From positions 13,961 to 20,396 of the forward strand of contig AWOE01000026.1 in assembly GCA_000494145.1 (NCBI GenBank): a stretch of 6,436 nucleotides of DNA, read 5' to 3'. This document shows positions 1 to 5,302 of this stretch, in pieces. Below the pieces are notes generated by a model, which saw nothing but the letters and a program-made list of their open reading frames with translations, was not told the DNA's origin and did not search any database. Position numbers and translations under genes: made by a program. Every line of letters starts with the position of its first letter. Positions within the stretch are counted from its first letter, which is position 1. The stretch is from Candidatus Calditenuaceae archaeon JGI OTU-1 (GTDB taxonomy: Archaea; Thermoproteota; Nitrososphaeria_A; Caldarchaeales; Calditenuaceae).

Positions 1-195
1 TACCTCGGAGGCGCTGCGATGCTGCCCACTGCCGTCGGAGGGATGGGCTGGACGGCGATGGAGGTCCACGAGAGGGTCTTCTACGCGATACCGGGAGGAT
101 ATCCGCTGTGGATAGGCATCTTCATCATACTGCTGGGGATCGGCGTCCTCGCCGGCGGACTGGGATACGTGCTGGCCTGGAGAAGGAAGACCTGA
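1..195 (+). CDS. C-terminal fragment of an integral membrane protein
   Basis: The first reading frame is open from the window edge and ends in TGA at 193-195, leaving 64 residues of a truncated protein. It contains a glycine-rich, partly hydrophobic stretch (GGAAMLPTAVGGMGW), a short polar loop (MEVHERVFYAIPGGYP), a final membrane helix of about 24 residues (WIGIFIILLGIGVLAGGLGY and on) and a positively charged tail (RRKT), which suggests a cytoplasmic C-terminus. The fragment is too short to name a family. The GGxAMLP...GGM stretch before a last helix faintly recalls the C-terminal part of heme-copper oxidase subunit I, and a type 1 copper protein lies 5 kb away, but this is a guess. A T-run follows about 30 bp after the stop. 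Confidence 0.75.
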   Translation, partial: YLGGAAMLPTAVGGMGWTAMEVHERVFYAIPGGYPLWIGIFIILLGIGVLAGGLGYVLAWRRKT

Positions 196-225
196 ACCGC
201 GCAGGTCCCTGAAAATCCGTCATCC

Positions 226-231
226 TTTTTT
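226..231 (+). terminator. Oligo-T terminator after the partial membrane-protein gene
   Basis: Six T residues lie about 30 bp past the stop codon at 195, with no evident hairpin before them. This fits archaeal intrinsic termination, which needs mainly a T-rich non-template strand. It sits in the 41 bp gap between this gene and the convergent nucleotidyltransferase gene. Confidence 0.5.
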
Positions 232-236
232 GGGCT

Positions 237-842
237 TTACCCTTTCAGTCCCTTCGCCCTCCCGGAGGCGATCCTCCTCGCGAGCTCGAGGTCCTCCTCC
301 GTGTCCACGTCCAATAGCTCGACAGGGTCCACGTCCAGCCCTGCGGCCCTTTCAGCGCTCCTCCTGATCACCTCCTTAGCCCCCGCGTCCCCCCTGAGGG
401 CCAGTAAGTCCCCGAAGAACTCGGACCTGAAGGCCGAGGGGCTCCTGATCTCCGCACCTGCCCTGCAGTAGGCGATCCCGCGCTCCGACGCCAGCGACGC
501 GAGGAGGTCGATGGTCCGGGATGTGACGAAGGGCATGTCGCCGAGGCAGATGACGACGCCCTCGCACCCCCGCGGCAGGGCCCTGACGCCTTCCCTTATG
601 CTGCTGGACATCCCCTCCTGCCACCGGCCGTTGACCACCACCTCCACTCCTACGGGAAGGGCCCTCCTGACCTCCTCAGCCCTGTTCCCGAGGACCACGA
701 CAACCGGCCTGCACCCCGACCCGATCGCCGCCTCCACGGACCATGCGACGAGGGCCCTCCCCCCGAGGTCCTCGAGCAGCTTGAACCTTCCCCCCATCCT
801 CGTAGACCCGCCCGCAGCGAGCACCATCACCGCGAACCCCAT
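237..842 (-). CDS. MocA/MobA-like molybdenum-cofactor nucleotidyltransferase
   Basis: This is a cytoplasmic NTP-transferase of the MobA-like fold, probably joining CMP or GMP to molybdopterin. Counting from the chosen start, the nucleotide-binding loop LAAGGSTRMGG is at 8-18 with the conserved Lys at 21. The family block NGRWQEGMSSSIREG is at 71-85 and the metal-binding LGDMP at 100-104. The substrate-side GDAGAKEV is at 151-158 and the C-terminal DVDTEEDL at 178-185. The GMSSS block and GD.GA motif are closest to MocA (CTP:molybdopterin cytidylyltransferase). The MocA-typical R-G-H/N-P is changed to RSPSAF. Length (201 residues) is normal. An ATG at 860 would add six residues. I prefer 842 because a GGTGA motif lies 7 nt before it and the box A near 870-877 is too close to 860. 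No molybdoenzyme gene is visible nearby, so the substrate is inferred. Confidence 0.86.
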   Translation of the reverse strand: MGFAVMVLAAGGSTRMGGRFKLLEDLGGRALVAWSVEAAIGSGCRPVVVVLGNRAEEVRRALPVGVEVVVNGRWQEGMSSSIREGVRALPRGCEGVVICLGDMPFVTSRTIDLLASLASERGIAYCRAGAEIRSPSAFRSEFFGDLLALRGDAGAKEVIRRSAERAAGLDVDPVELLDVDTEEDLELARRIASGRAKGLKG

Positions 843-869
843 TCCACTTTCACCACGCATAGCATAAAA

Positions 870-877
870 TTCTTATA
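870..877. promoter_or_regulatory. Box A (TATA) region between divergent genes
   Basis: The sequence TTCTTATA lies in an AT-rich stretch (about 861-900) that stands out from GC-rich surroundings. On the plus strand it predicts a start site near 900, giving a leader of about 14 nt before the ATG at 914. Read on the minus strand (TATAAGAA) it predicts a start near 848, a few nt before the ATG at 842. Only 71 bp separate the two genes, so they may share the site or use overlapping ones; CATAAA at 863-868 is another candidate. Confidence 0.5.
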
Positions 878-913
878 CCAACCTTTTTCAAAATAGAAAT
901 TGAGTGAAACACG

Positions 914-1075
914 ATGCCTGCAAAGAAGGCTGCCAAGAAGGGCGCTAAGAAGGGAGGGAAGAAGGCTGCGAAAAAGACGGCGAAGAAGACGGCCAAGAAG
1001 GCCGTGAAGAAGGCGGCCAAGCCACCGGCTGAGAAGACTCCGGCGGAGAAGCCAACTGCTCCGTCGTCCGGATGA
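914..1075 (+). CDS. 53-residue Lys/Ala-repeat protein, histone H1-tail-like
   Basis: A small ORF begins at ATG 914 and ends at TGA 1073-1075. Nineteen of its 53 residues are Lys. Residues 4-33 carry eight KK pairs at exact four-residue spacing, separated by Ala, Gly, Thr or Val pairs (AAKKGAKKGGKKAAKKTAKK). The tail (36-53) is rich in Pro, Ala and Glu, with two copies of the pattern P-A-E-K. There is no globular domain, Cys, aromatic residue or signal peptide. Such composition is seen in eukaryotic H1 C-terminal tails and bacterial H1-like proteins, which bind and condense DNA or RNA non-specifically, so a nucleoid role is likely but inferred. A box A lies about 40 bp upstream, a weak GTGA motif at 904-907, and a T-run follows, so it looks like its own short transcription unit. 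Nearly every Lys is AAG. A spurious repeat ORF is possible, but the signals on both sides argue for a real gene. Confidence 0.75.
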   Translation: MPAKKAAKKGAKKGGKKAAKKTAKKTAKKAVKKAAKPPAEKTPAEKPTAPSSG

Positions 1076-1109
1076 TGACGAACGGCTGAGAACCACAAAA
1101 CCCTGGGTA

Positions 1110-1115
1110 TTTTTT
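1110..1115 (+). terminator. Oligo-T terminator after the Lys-rich gene
   Basis: Six T residues lie 34 bp after the stop of the Lys-rich gene and just before the convergent TatA-like gene ends at 1131. No strong stem is seen. It fits archaeal T-run termination. Confidence 0.55.
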
Positions 1116-1130
1116 GACTTCGGCCCCCCA

Positions 1131-1373
1131 TCAACCCTCAGACCTGAGCCTCCTCTCCACCTCCCTGGCGATCTCGTCCCTGCTCCTACCCTCCGTCTCG
1201 ATCCCCAACTCCCTCGCGACCCTGATGAGCTCGTCCTCCTCCTCGCCCCTCCTGACCTCGGCAACAAGCCTCCCCAGACTCCGGCCCCAGCGGACAACGA
1301 CATCGGGCTTCAGGAGGATCCAGACAAGGACTACGATAGCGACGATCGCGAGGAGCTCCAGCGGTGAGAGCAT
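1131..1373 (-). CDS. Divergent TatA-like protein (second of a tandem pair)
   Basis: This is an 80-residue membrane protein with the TatA layout: a short N-terminus, one membrane helix (about 5-21, ELLAIVAIVVLVWILL), a hinge, an amphipathic basic helix (about 25-42, VVVRWGRSLGRLVAEVRR), then an acidic linker and a C-terminal module at 47-79. The hinge is unusual: instead of the F/W-G-P-x-K-L-P of TatA it has LLKPDVV, so the classic FG motif is missing. The C-terminal LGIETEG (56-62) and the helix after it closely match the upstream TatA, which shows the two are paralogues. The ATG lies 5 bp after the upstream stop, with a TGAGG ribosome-binding motif overlapping that stop, so the pair is co-transcribed and probably translationally coupled. 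It may act as a TatB-like or accessory partner; that role is inferred. TatC is not in the window. Confidence 0.8.
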   Translation of the reverse strand: MLSPLELLAIVAIVVLVWILLKPDVVVRWGRSLGRLVAEVRRGEEEDELIRVARELGIETEGRSRDEIAREVERRLRSEG

Positions 1374-1378
1374 CGTCC

Positions 1379-1672
1379 TCAGGCCTTCTTCAGTCTGGCC
1401 GCGATCTCCTCGGCTAACTGCTCCCTCGTCTTGCCCTCGGTCTCTATGCCAAGGGACCTCGCGATCTGGATGATATCAGTTGAGCCAGTGGGCTGGGACT
1501 GGGTGCCAGTTGAGGGCCTCGTCAGCTCCTCCTGCACCTCTCTGCTGGCCTTCTCGAACTCCCTCTTCGCCTGGCCCACCGCCCTCGCGAGCTTGGGCAG
1601 CTTCTCGGGCCCCCACAGGAAGAGGACCAACACCACGACCAGTACGATGATCCACTCGAGACCTTGGATCAT
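1379..1672 (-). CDS. tatA: Sec-independent protein translocase TatA
   Basis: TatA forms the pore-like component of the twin-arginine pathway, which exports folded proteins across the cytoplasmic membrane. The 97-residue product has Glu6 at the start of the membrane helix (about 7-19), the hinge LWGPEKLPKLARAVG (19-33; Trp replaces the usual Phe of FGP), and a charged amphipathic helix to about 50. A flexible Ser/Thr/Gln/Pro linker (51-64) and a C-terminal module (65-97, LGIETEGKTREQLAEEI at 74-90) follow. Most bacterial TatA end in an unstructured tail, so the ordered-looking module is notable. The start at 1672 lies about 30 bp downstream of a box A at 1700-1707, giving a very short leader. 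It is the first gene of a two-gene unit with the TatA-like gene. Confidence 0.92.
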   Translation of the reverse strand: MIQGLEWIIVLVVVLVLFLWGPEKLPKLARAVGQAKREFEKASREVQEELTRPSTGTQSQPTGSTDIIQIARSLGIETEGKTREQLAEEIAARLKKA

Positions 1673-1699
1673 GCTCCATCGTCACATCGAGCCAGCGGG

Positions 1700-1707
1700 T
1701 TATAAGT
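1700..1707 (-). promoter_or_regulatory. Box A of the tat operon
   Basis: Read on the minus strand the element is ACTTATAA, close to the archaeal TATA consensus. The TatA start codon begins 28-35 bp downstream, so transcription should start within a few nt of the ATG. An A-rich motif just upstream (TTTCAACCAAC on the minus strand) could hold the BRE. Confidence 0.55.
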
Positions 1708-1824
1708 GTTGGTTGAAAGCTTGCTGCGGTCTGCGAAAACTTCGGCACGTCCCTTCGGTGATCTTCCGGCATATCCCGTGCGGAGCCTGACAGAGGATGC
1801 GAGCGCAGTAGGGTGACCTTATCC

Positions 1825-1830
1825 TTTAAA
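1825..1830 (+). promoter_or_regulatory. Box A of the JAMM-domain gene, leaderless start
   Basis: TTTAAA is centred about 28 bp before the ATG at 1856. That is the usual box A to start-site distance, so the mRNA probably begins at or next to the ATG. No ribosome-binding motif lies close to the start; a GGTGA at 1812-1816 is too far upstream to serve. This spacing also decides the start codon. Confidence 0.6.
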
Positions 1831-1855
1831 GAATGCGACCACGTGCTCCGATCGG

Positions 1856-2305
1856 ATGATCCGGATACCGAGGAGCCTCCTCGATAGGATGCTGGATCAT
1901 CTCATCAGGGCTTATCCAGAGGAGGGCTGCGGCCTCCTTGTGGGGAGGGTCGTGGACGGCGTCAGGGTCGTCGAGAAGGTGGTGCCGATGAGGAACGCCT
2001 TCAACGGCACCCGGAGGACCAGGTACTCTATAGATCCGCTGGAGTACATGGCGGTCGAGCGGGAGGAGGCCCAGAGGGGCCGGATCGTCATCGGCGTCTT
2101 CCACAGCCACCCGGACTACCCTGCTATACCGAGCTCCTACGACCTCGAGCACGCCTTCCCCGAGTTCACCTACGTCATAGCCTCGGTCTCAGGGAGGGAG
2201 GTGAAGGGTCTGGCGGCTTGGAGGCTCGACGAGGTCCTGAGGAGGTTCGAGCAGGAGCCGATGGAGATAATGGAGGAGGGCCAGGGCCTCAGCGACCGTA
2301 GCTGA
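1856..2305 (+). CDS. JAMM/MPN-domain zinc metalloprotease-like protein
   Basis: A 149-residue single-domain protein of the JAB1/MPN family. All elements of the JAMM zinc site are present: Glu23 in PEEGCGLLVG (21-30), His83 and His85 in GVFHSHPD (80-87), and Ser93 and Asp96 in the S-x-x-D part. The block N47...RYSIDPLEY (56-64) is typical of prokaryotic members. Known archaeal relatives remove ubiquitin-like SAMP proteins from targets or from C-terminal conjugates, and bacterial relatives (Mec type) process sulfur-carrier proteins. Which applies cannot be told, as no SAMP, ThiS or E1-like gene is visible. The residues after about 125 form a charged helix and tail. Expression looks leaderless from its own box A. 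Its last 17 bp overlap the convergent clp1 gene. Confidence 0.9.
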   Translation: MIRIPRSLLDRMLDHLIRAYPEEGCGLLVGRVVDGVRVVEKVVPMRNAFNGTRRTRYSIDPLEYMAVEREEAQRGRIVIGVFHSHPDYPAIPSSYDLEHAFPEFTYVIASVSGREVKGLAAWRLDEVLRRFEQEPMEIMEEGQGLSDRS

Positions 2306-3530
2306 GCGAGGACGGATCGACGACGTGTATCTCCTCGAAGCGTTGAGACAGGACCAGCGCGCCCATCCTCAGGTACCTTATCGGTCCCTGGTGATTCGTG
2401 AGGACCCTGACGAGGTTCCTCTCCCTCGAGAAACCCAGGAGGAGCGAGAGGCCCAGCACGGACCCGCCATCGTCGAGCAGGTAGGAGAGCAGGCCCGCGC
2501 CAGCCCTTCCGAGATCCGGCTCCGCGCCGAAGTCCTCGGGGACCTCGAGGCCGATGTCGATGCTCTTCGCTTCCAGGTCCCTCACCACCTCCAGCAGGTA
2601 TCGTTCGGGGTCGGCGACCGGTTGGTCCGAGAGGACGTGGTAGTAGGTCAGCCAGGACTTGACCGTCTGCCTCAGCGACGCGTCCCTCAGGGCCGAGGAG
2701 TACCCCATCTCCCTCGCCCTCTTCCTCTCCTCCCTGTCCCTTCTCGGAACGGTCGGAGGCCTCGCCACGTGATGGACCTCGGCCCCCACCTCCCTGCACG
2801 CCTCGAGCAGCTCCCCCTCGACCTCCGTCTCTATGGCCACCACATCGGTCGGCCTCAGCGCCCTCACTATCGAGGCCTTGTGCCCAACGGCCTGGGGCCC
2901 GTCGATCCACCCGTCGAGGTTGATCAGAACCCTGCCCCTCTCCGCGAGGTGGCTGAGGTGCCTCCTGATCAGCTCGAGAGACCTGCCCGTCGCGTACGAC
3001 GGAGTAGTGAAGCCGAAAGGGTAGACCGCCGAGGCCTTCACGGAGCTGAGCCTGTAGGTCGGTGAAGAGACCTCCGCAAGGGCGAAGGTGGTGGGAGGAC
3101 AGACCTCGGGCTGGCCGACGTCCAGGTCGGCGACGGCGATGGGCCCTTCACCTATCCTTTCGTTCATCGTGAGCAGCAGCAGCGACGTCTTCCCCGAGTC
3201 CACGCGTCCGAGGACGGCTACCCTGAAGTCGCTCCTGAACCTGAGGGGGAGTTCGCGCCACTCCTGCGGTATCGCGTCGAAGTCCAGGACCTCCGTCGAG
3301 CTCCCCGGTCCCGCGCTCACCTCGAGGACCGAGTCCTCCAGCGCGTGAATCGGCAGCGTCTTCCAGGGCCTTGCCACTATGAGCTCGTTCGCCGGCGGCC
3401 TGTAGCCGAAGACCTCGACCCTCCCCGAAACGCACCTCGCCGACGCGGGGCCCTTCATCAGCAGCGTGTGTCCCCGGGGGACCTCGACGCGCCTCGCAGG
3501 CTGCACGGAGAACGAACCTTCGTCTCCCAC
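2289..3530 (-). CDS. clp1: Clp1/Grc3-family polynucleotide 5'-hydroxyl kinase
   Basis: This cytoplasmic kinase is expected to phosphorylate 5'-OH ends of RNA (and perhaps DNA) with ATP; an archaeal homologue in Pyrococcus has such activity. The 413 residues show the Clp1 order. An N-terminal beta domain (about 9-85) includes GPASARCVSGRVEVFG at 27-42. The P-loop GRVDSGKT is at 108-115, Walker B DLDVGQPE at 135-142 and the clasp region LDGWIDG at 205-211. A lid-like Arg-rich segment RRDREERKRAREMGY (263-277) is followed by a C-terminal beta domain. All key kinase residues (Lys114, Thr115, Asp135, Asp137, Gln140) are present, so it should be active. The start is a GTG at 3530. A second GTG at 3506 (codon 9) would fit the weak upstream box A (CCTTATTATC, 3544-3553) better and keep the whole domain. 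Its 3' end overlaps the JAMM gene by 17 bp. Confidence 0.9.
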   Translation of the reverse strand: MGDEGSFSVQPARRVEVPRGHTLLMKGPASARCVSGRVEVFGYRPPANELIVARPWKTLPIHALEDSVLEVSAGPGSSTEVLDFDAIPQEWRELPLRFRSDFRVAVLGRVDSGKTSLLLLTMNERIGEGPIAVADLDVGQPEVCPPTTFALAEVSSPTYRLSSVKASAVYPFGFTTPSYATGRSLELIRRHLSHLAERGRVLINLDGWIDGPQAVGHKASIVRALRPTDVVAIETEVEGELLEACREVGAEVHHVARPPTVPRRDREERKRAREMGYSSALRDASLRQTVKSWLTYYHVLSDQPVADPERYLLEVVRDLEAKSIDIGLEVPEDFGAEPDLGRAGAGLLSYLLDDGGSVLGLSLLLGFSRERNLVRVLTNHQGPIRYLRMGALVLSQRFEEIHVVDPSSLSYGR

Positions 3531-3571
3531 AAATTCTTACCGATAATAAGGTGTCATCCGCAGCGGCAACG

Positions 3572-3580
3572 TTGAAATAC
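3572..3580 (+). promoter_or_regulatory. Probable box A of the stalked PLD nuclease gene
   Basis: TTGAAATAC is the only AT-rich stretch upstream of the GTG at 3601 and is centred about 25 bp before it, which predicts a leaderless mRNA. The match to the TATA consensus is modest. Confidence 0.4.
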
Positions 3581-3600
3581 GCAGAGGGCGAACGCGTGCC

Positions 3601-4341
3601 GTGAGGCGGTCGACTGGCGTCTCGGCGGCCCTGATGGTCGCGGTCCTCGTCCTAGGTTTCGTCGCTGGGGTCGTGGTAGGAGTCTCTGGGAGGAGCACGG
3701 TGACCGTCACCGAGACCTTCAGGACCCTCGTGACCACCACCGTTGCGCAGCCAGCCAGAACCGTCACCGAGACCCTGAGGACCTACGTTACCACCACCAT
3801 GGTGTTGGGCAGGACTGTGACTCTGACCGAGACCGTCACGAAGACGTTCAGCACGGTATCCGTTAGAACGCTCACGGTCCAGACGACCCTCACGCAGACC
3901 GTCAGCCAGATCGGCGATGTCTGCTTCTCAAGGACTATGAACTGCGCGTCCATCATCATCTCGCTGATCGACTCGGCCCAGCAGAGCGTCCTCGTGGCCG
4001 TTTACTCGTTCACGAGCGATTCTCTGGCCAGCGCCCTGATAAGGGCCCATCAGAGGGGCGTAGAGGTAAGGGTTGTGATCGAGAGAGGACAGGCCAACGT
4101 GAGCGGCTCCGAATACGAGAGGCTGAGGAGCGCCGGCGTAGCGGTCAGGCTCGACGGGAACTCCGATTTAATGCACCACAAATTCATGGTCGTAGACGGC
4201 CGTGTGGTGGTGACCGGCAGCTACAACTGGTCTGCGGCCGCCGAGGACAGGAACGACGAGAACCTCATTGTGATCTACGACCAAGGCGTCGCTGCCCTTT
4301 ACTCCCGGGAGTTCGATAGGGTCTGGAGTCAGGCCTCCTGA
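3601..4341 (+). CDS. Membrane-anchored PLD-family nuclease on a Thr-rich stalk
   Basis: This 246-residue protein has three parts. Residues 1-30 form a basic N-terminus (MRRSTG) and a long hydrophobic helix (9-28), a signal anchor or signal peptide. Residues 31-103 are a stalk with 28 Thr in 73 residues, built from degenerate units such as TVTETFRTLVTTTV, TVTETLRTYVTTT and TVTLTETVTKTF. Residues 104-246 are a phospholipase-D-like domain with one HKD motif: His192, Lys194, Asp199, Gly206 and Asn209 in HHKFMVVDGRVVVTGSYNWS. Single-HKD members such as bacterial Nuc dimerise to form the active site and cut DNA or RNA, so an extracellular nuclease is likely; lipid hydrolysis is less likely. Cys108 and Cys115 could form a disulfide outside the cell. 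The start is GTG at 3601, with box A spacing suggesting a leaderless mRNA. Its end overlaps the convergent gene by 13 bp. Confidence 0.88.
   Translation: MRRSTGVSAALMVAVLVLGFVAGVVVGVSGRSTVTVTETFRTLVTTTVAQPARTVTETLRTYVTTTMVLGRTVTLTETVTKTFSTVSVRTLTVQTTLTQTVSQIGDVCFSRTMNCASIIISLIDSAQQSVLVAVYSFTSDSLASALIRAHQRGVEVRVVIERGQANVSGSEYERLRSAGVAVRLDGNSDLMHHKFMVVDGRVVVTGSYNWSAAAEDRNDENLIVIYDQGVAALYSREFDRVWSQAS
3703..3774 (+). repeat. Direct repeat within the Thr-rich stalk
   Basis: The 15-mer ACCGTCACCGAGACC occurs at 3703-3717 and again at 3760-3774, 57 bp apart (19 codons, in frame). A related ACCGAGACCGTCACG follows at 3826-3840. The DNA identity, beyond protein similarity, suggests the stalk grew by internal duplication. 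Confidence 0.65.
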
Positions 4342-4730
4342 CGCCGCTCCGGCGCGAACCTCGGCGAATCCAGCTCCTCGGTTACCCTCTTCAGAGCTCC
4401 GCTCAGGTCTTTCAAGGGCGCACCGGGTCTGACGGAACCGAGCCTCGACCTCGAGTACTCGGCCAGAAGCCTGAAGACCTCAAGCCCGACCTTCAACCTC
4501 TCGAGCTCGACCGGATCAGGGTCCTCCAGCACCAGCTCCTTGTCCCTCGGCAGGTTCGCCAGGACTTCCTCGACCCAGCTCACCTCGAGGTGGACCGCCT
4601 CCTTGTCCTCCCTAGGGACGTTGTGCCCTCCCATGAACCGCTCCGAGAAGGCCAACAGGAACCCCCTGTAGGCCTCGAGGCCTGTCCTGACCATCCTCAC
4701 CGCTGTAGCTCCCACTATGTACTTCACCAT
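4329..4730 (-). CDS. Uncharacterised helical protein downstream of RNase HI
   Basis: I do not recognise this 133-residue protein. It has no signal peptide, membrane helix, Cys or evident metal site. It appears all-helical: helix-prone segments at about 3-31 (GATAVRMVRTGLEAYRGFLL), 41-58, 73-98 and 105-120. A polar loop FMGGHNVPRED lies at 32-42, and an acidic stretch (LEDPDP) at about 68-73. The C-terminus is charged. Reasons to accept it as real: codon use like its neighbours, an ATG start, and a position 27 bp after the RNase HI stop on the same strand, which suggests one transcript. The antisense frames here give only low-complexity translations. The last 13 bp overlap the nuclease gene on the other strand. 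A role linked to RNase HI would be guilt by association only. Confidence 0.7.
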   Translation of the reverse strand: MVKYIVGATAVRMVRTGLEAYRGFLLAFSERFMGGHNVPREDKEAVHLEVSWVEEVLANLPRDKELVLEDPDPVELERLKVGLEVFRLLAEYSRSRLGSVRPGAPLKDLSGALKRVTEELDSPRFAPERRQEA

Positions 4731-4757
4731 CTCAGAGGGGTGCAGAAGCCCGCATGC

Positions 4758-5189
4758 TCATCTACCTCTCCCTGTCTCACGGCTCCCGGTGCGGACAGTT
4801 CCCGACTCGGCGGCCTCCCTCGCCAGCCTGTCGGCCTCCGCGTTCATCTCCCTCCTCACGTGCCGGACCTCCACCGATTCGAACCTCCCCATCAGCTCCA
4901 CCGCGGCCCTGTAGAGGGGAAGGATCCTAAGGCTCCTGACCCTGTACTCGCCCCTGAGCTGCCTGACGACCAGCTCGCTGTCCGAGAAGACCACTAGCAC
5001 CTTGCACCCCAGCTCGAGGCATTTCCTGAGCCCCTCGATGAGGCCTGTGTACTCGGCGACGTTGTTGGTGGCCTCGCCGACGTGTCCGGATCCCCTGTAC
5101 ACCGAGTCACCGCACCGGATCACGTAACCGTAGCCCGCCGGTCCCGGGTTGCCGATCGAGGCTCCGTCGAAGTAGAGCTCGCACCTCAC
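4758..5189 (-). CDS. rnhA: Ribonuclease HI (type 1 RNase H)
   Basis: RNase HI cuts the RNA strand of RNA-DNA hybrids, for example R-loops and primers, using two metal ions. All four catalytic carboxylates are visible: Asp in ELYFDGAS, Glu in NNVAEYTGL, Asp in VFSDSELVV and Asp in NAEADRLA. The GNPGPAGYG loop and the VRHVRRE segment of the family are also present. There is no hybrid-binding domain before the fold, and no basic protrusion helix as in E. coli, which is typical of short archaeal enzymes. I chose the GTG at 5189, which gives MRCELYFDG, the normal family N-terminus. A TTG at 5216 is also in frame and would add nine residues. The last 20 residues (Ser, Gly, Arg and Thr rich) form a basic tail. 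It heads a likely two-gene unit with the unknown gene. Confidence 0.9.
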   Translation of the reverse strand: MRCELYFDGASIGNPGPAGYGYVIRCGDSVYRGSGHVGEATNNVAEYTGLIEGLRKCLELGCKVLVVFSDSELVVRQLRGEYRVRSLRILPLYRAAVELMGRFESVEVRHVRREMNAEADRLAREAAESGTVRTGSRETGRGR

Positions 5190-5262
5190 CGCCGGCGTAC
5201 GCGGCAGTCCCCTCAAATGCTTTGGCGACAGGAGTCCGAATCGGGGCCTCGTTACCTGAACA

Positions 5263-5269
5263 CTTATAG
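5263..5269. promoter_or_regulatory. Box A between rnhA and the cupredoxin gene
   Basis: CTTATAG is a good plus-strand box A, predicting transcription near 5292 and a leader of about 10 nt before the ATG at 5303. On the minus strand it reads CTATAAG and could also drive rnhA with a leader of 25-50 nt. The TGAGG at 5296-5300 just before the ATG may serve as ribosome-binding site. Confidence 0.5.
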
Positions 5270-5302
5270 GTAGTCATAGCAGACCCTTCAAATGTTGAGG
5301 AA

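Noticed and set aside
850..1134. Minus-strand ORF with an Ala/Phe repeat (AVFFAVFFAAFF type)
   Set aside because: It is the exact antisense of the AAG-rich Lys-repeat gene; AAG read backwards gives CTT/TTC, hence Phe and Leu runs. The plus-strand gene has promoter and terminator signals; this one has none.
1757..1790. Possible C/D box guide RNA (GGTGATC ... CTGA) before the JAMM gene
   Set aside because: The box C match is imperfect, no internal C'/D' pair is seen, and there is no terminal stem. The 183 bp gap otherwise shows only the two box A elements.
2170..2910. Long minus-strand ORF of 246 codons overlapping clp1
   Set aside because: Its translation is Arg/Gly/Pro-rich low complexity without any domain, and it overlaps the clearly conserved Clp1 motifs in another frame. 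It is a shadow caused by high GC.
2325..3065. Plus-strand ORF of 246 codons antisense to clp1
   Set aside because: Arg/Pro/Leu-rich with no recognisable motif and no promoter; long antisense frames are common opposite GC-rich genes.
3601..3690. Tat signal on the stalked nuclease (MRRSTG)
   Set aside because: The RR pair is present, but the following residues (STGVSAAL) lack the hydrophobic pair expected right after R-R-x. A Sec-type signal anchor fits better.
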